Below are positions 60,101 to 64,000 of a stretch of DNA of 64,000 bases, one piece after another (within the stretch, counting starts at the first letter, position 1; each line of letters starts with the position of its first letter). The notes beneath the pieces are model-generated. The model saw only the letters and a program-made list of their open reading frames with translations, searched no databases and was not told the origin of the DNA. The stretch is from Hippophae tibetana (taxonomy: Eukaryota; Streptophyta; Magnoliopsida; Rosales; Elaeagnaceae). The stretch is from the NCBI GenBank assembly GCA_037013495.1, contig CM072801.1, positions 83,375,816-83,439,815 on the forward strand. Reading direction: 5' to 3'. The position numbers and the translations under genes are program-made.

Positions 60101-63100
60101 AAATGACCATAACTTTTGATTCAGATATCTTAACGACTTTTATAATATATCAAATTGAAGCTCATCACGATCTACACAATAATTGTTGGCCTCGCAATGC
60201 AACCCAATTTATGTACACAAATTCCATCGTTTACATCACTTAAAGAGGGTTTTCATTTTTTGTTACTAATTTCCGTTCAACTTAATTTCGATTTTATTCA
60301 ATAGAGAAGTAAAGGAGATAATGGTGCAGGCCAAGGTTTCTTAATTTATGTGGTAAATAAATCTCTTATCTTCCAAAAGAAAAATAAGAGAAGGGAAACA
60401 GAAAGGGGCTACTATTCCTATTTAAAAAAATGACAAAACATTTGCTGAATCACACTTCAAACATTAAACGACCATAACTTTTGACTGTTGCATCTTAACG
60501 ACTATTATAGTATATCAAATCGAAGATCATGTCGATTCACACAATTAGTGTTAGCCTTGCTAGGTAACCTGATTTATATACCCAAATTACATCGTTTACA
60601 TAACTTATCGAGGGTATTCGTATTTTGTCATAAATTTCCGGTTTACTTACTTCGGAATTGATTCAATAGAGCTGTAAATGAGATATTGGTTCCGATAAAG
60701 GTTTCTTTATTTATTTGGTCAATAAATCTCTATTCTTCCTAAAAAAATATGGGAGCAGAAAAAGAAAGGGGCTAGTTTTCATATTTTCAAAAATAACAAA
60801 ACATTTCATGAATTAGACTTCCAACCTCTAATGACCATAACTTTTGACTGTGGTATCGTAACAACTATTATAATATATCAAATCGAAGATCGTGTCGATT
60901 AACACAATTAGTGTTGGCATTGAATGACACTTAATTTCTGTACCCAAATTCCATCGTTTACATAACTAATCGGCGGTTTTAAGATTTTGTGGTCAATTTC
61001 CGTTTTAGTTACTTTCGATTTGATTAAATAGAGCTCTAAAAGAGATATCGGTTCGAGAAAGGTTCCTTTATTTATGTGGTCAATAAATCTCTATTCTTCC
61101 TAAAAAAATATGGGTGCAGAAAAAGAAAGGGGCTAGTGTTCATATTTTCAAAAATAACAAAACATTTGATGAATCAGACTTCCAACATCAAATGACCATA
61201 ACTTTTGACTTGGATATCGTAACGACTTTTACAATAAATCAAATTGAAGCTCATCTCCATCCACACAATAATTGTTGGCCTTGCAATGGAACCCAATTGC
61301 TGTACACAAATTCCATCGTTTACTTCACTTGAAGAGGGTTTTAATTTTTTGTTGCTAATTACTGTTTAACTTAATTTCCATTTTATTCAACAGAGCAGTA
61401 AAGGAGATAATGGTGCCGGCCAAGGTTTCTTTATTTATGTGGTAAATAAATCTCTTATATTCCAAAAGAAAAATAAGAGAAGGGAAACAGAAAGGGGCTA
61501 CTATTCATATTCTAAAAAATGACAAAACATTTGCTGAATCACACTTCAAACATTAAACGACCATAACTTTTGACTGGTGCATCTTAACGACTATTATAAT
61601 ATATCAAGTCGAAGATCGCGTCAATTCACACAATTAGTGTTGGCCTTGCTAGGTAACCTGATTTCTGTACCCAAATTCCATCGTTTACATAACTTATCGA
61701 GGGATTTCGTATTTTGTCATAAATTTCTGGTTTACTTACTTCCGAATTGATTCAATAGAGCTGTAAATGAGATATTGGTTCCGATAAAGCTATCTTCATT
61801 TATTTGGTCAATAAATCTCTATTCTTCCTAAAAAAATATGGGAGCAGAAAAAAGAAAGGGGCTAGTGTTCATATTTTCAAAAATAACAAAACATTTCATG
61901 AATTAGAATCCAACCGCTAATGACTATAACTTTTGACTGTGGTATCGTAACGACTATTATAATATATCAAATCGAAGCTCGCCTCGATCCACACAATAAT
62001 TGGTGCCCTCACAATGGAACTTGGTTGCTCTACACAAATTCAATCTTTACATCACTTAAAGAGGGTTTTAATTTTTTGTTGCTAATTTCTGTTTTACTTA
62101 ATTTCGATTTTATTCAATAGAGCAGTAAAGGAGATATTGGAGTCGACTAAGGTTTTTTTATTTACGTGGTAAATAAAACTCTTATCTTCGAAAAGAAAAA
62201 TTAACAGAAGAGAAACAAAAAGGGGCTACTATTCATATTCTAAAAAATGACAATACATTTGTGAATCACACTTCAAACATTAATCGACCATAACTTTTGA
62301 CTGAGCTATCGTAACGACTATTATAATATATCAAATCGAAGATCGTATCGATTAACACAATTAGTGTTGGCATTGCAAGGTAACTTAATTTTTGTACCCA
62401 AATTCCATCGTTTGCATAACTAATCGGGGGTTTTAAGATTTTGTGGTAAATTTCCGTTTTAGTTACTTTTGATTTGATTAATTAGAATTGTAAAAGAGAT
62501 ATCGGTTCGACAAAGGTCCCTTTCTTTATGTGGTTAATAAATATCTATTCTTCCTAAAAATATATAGGAGCACAAAAAGAAAGGGGCTAGTGTTCATATT
62601 TTCAAAAATAACAACACATTTCATGAATTAGACTTCCAACCTCTAATGACCACAACTTTTGACTGGGGTATCGTAATGACTATTATAATATATCAAATCG
62701 AAGCTCGTCTCGATCCACACAATAATTGTTGGCCTCGCAATGGAACCTGATTTCTCTACACAAATTCCATCGGTTACATAACTTAAAGAGGGTTTTAATT
62801 TTTTGTTGCTAATTTCCGTTTAACTTAATTTCGATTTTATTCAATAGAGCAGTAAAGGAGATACTGGTGCCGGCCAAGTTTTCTTTATTTATGTGGTAAA
62901 TAAATCTCTTATCTTCCAAAAGAAAAATAAGAGAAGGGAAACAGAAAGGGGCTACTATTCATATTCTAAAAATTGAAAATACATTTGTGAATCACACTTC
63001 AAACATTAAACGACCATAACTTTTGACTAAGGTATTATAACGACTATTATAATATATAAAATCGAAGATCGTATCGATTAATACAATTAGTGTTGGCATT

Positions 63101-64000
63101 GCAAGGTAACTTAATTTTTGTACCCAAATTCCATCGTTTACATAACTAATCGGGGGTTTTAATATTTGGTGGTCAATTTCCGTTTTAGTTACTTTCGATT
63201 TGATTAAATAGAGCTGTAAAAGAGATATCGGTTCGACAAAGGTTCCTTTATTTATGTGTTCAATAAGTCTCTATTCTTCCTAAAAAAATATGGGAGGAGA
63301 AAAAGAAAGGGGCTAGTGTTCATATTTTCAAAAATAACAAAACATTTGATGAATCAGACTTCCAACATCAAATGACCATAACTTTTGATTCAGATATCTT
63401 AACGACTTTTATAATATATCAAATTGAAGCTCATCTAGATCCACACAATAATTGTTGGCCTCGCAATGCAACCCAATTTCTGTACACAAATTCCATCGTT
63501 TACATCACTTAAAGCGGGTTTTCATTTTTTGTTGCTAATTTCCGTTTAACTTAATTTCGATTTTATTCAATAGAGAAGTAAAGGAGATAATGGTGCTGGC
63601 CAAGGTTTCTTACTTTATGTGGTAAATAAATCTCTTATCTTCCAAAAGAAAAATAAGAGAAAGGAAACTAAAAGGGGCTACTATTCATATTCAAAAAAAT
63701 GACAAAACATTTGCTGAATCACACTTCAAACATTAAACGACCATAACTTTTGACTGGTGCATCTTAACGACTATTATAATATATCAAATCGAAGATCGTG
63801 TCGATTCATACAAATAGTGTTAGCCTTGCTAGGTAACCTGATTTCTGTACCCAAATTCCATCGTTTACATAACTTATCGAGGGTTTTCGTATTTTGTCAT
63901 AAATTTTCGGTTTACTTACTTCCGAATTGATTCAATAGAGCTGTAAATGAGATATTGATTCCGATAAAGGTTTCTTTATTTATTTGGTTAATAAATCTCT
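54148..64000. repeat. Older satellite array with about 1,815-bp period
   Basis: 363-bp monomers to the window edge, more diverged from each other than in the left array. A diagnostic 'gattcagatatc' variant recurs at 56485, 58301, 60118 and 63387, that is 1,816, 1,817 and 3,269 bp apart (five, five and nine monomers). Monomers commonly keep a hairpin (CTCTTAT ... ATAAGAG) and the TATTATAATA palindrome. No gene is seen. Confidence 0.92.

Noticed and set aside
1-64000. Claim that this is the centromere
   Set aside because: Monomer length, HOR structure and Athila insertions are compatible with a (peri)centromere, but sequence alone cannot show it, and no centromere-specific chromovirus is present.

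Overview
The window is repeat DNA from a plant nuclear genome, probably a flowering plant. About 41 kb of the 64 kb is one AT-rich satellite with a monomer of about 363 bp. It is interrupted by three Ty3/gypsy insertions of the Athila lineage, all lying on the minus strand. No host gene, tRNA/rRNA gene or CRISPR array is seen. The plant assignment rests on the Athila-type gag/pol sequence, a primer-binding site matching the 3' end of plant tRNA-Asp, and long LTRs with a TATA box and ACGT-core motifs. The species cannot be named from the sequence.

Layout. 1-18060: satellite. The first 10.5 kb is a nearly uniform 1,814-bp higher-order repeat (HOR) of five monomer classes, with a recurrent 726-bp short unit. 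It passes into a more diverged part and then a 2,179-bp six-monomer HOR. 18061-31552: a nearly complete, young Athila-like element (3'LTR - pol - gag/protease - a second upstream gag - PBS - 5'LTR, read right to left). 31553-35687: satellite with a tandem 1,453-bp unit. 35688-38767: a truncated non-autonomous relative (insertion A). 38768-48077: satellite with several out-of-register joins. 48078-54147: a longer paralogue of the same insertion (insertion B). Its parts are in circularly permuted order around one complete LTR. 54148-64000: older, more diverged satellite that still shows a period of about 1,815 bp.

The autonomous element carries two paralogous gag genes in tandem. The upstream one ends after the coiled coil and has lost two zinc-knuckle cysteines. 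The downstream one is in frame with protease-RT-RNaseH-integrase except for a single TAG inside the protease. Insertions A and B carry no gag or pol, have two tandem primer-binding sites, and would have needed proteins in trans.

History inferred from junctions: the non-autonomous insertion came first. It was then copied with its flanking satellite (A and B share the same left junction). The full element later inserted into copy A only, because the matching site in copy B (about 45386-45400) is empty. The window therefore records satellite amplification, segmental duplication and retrotransposon insertion in a readable order.
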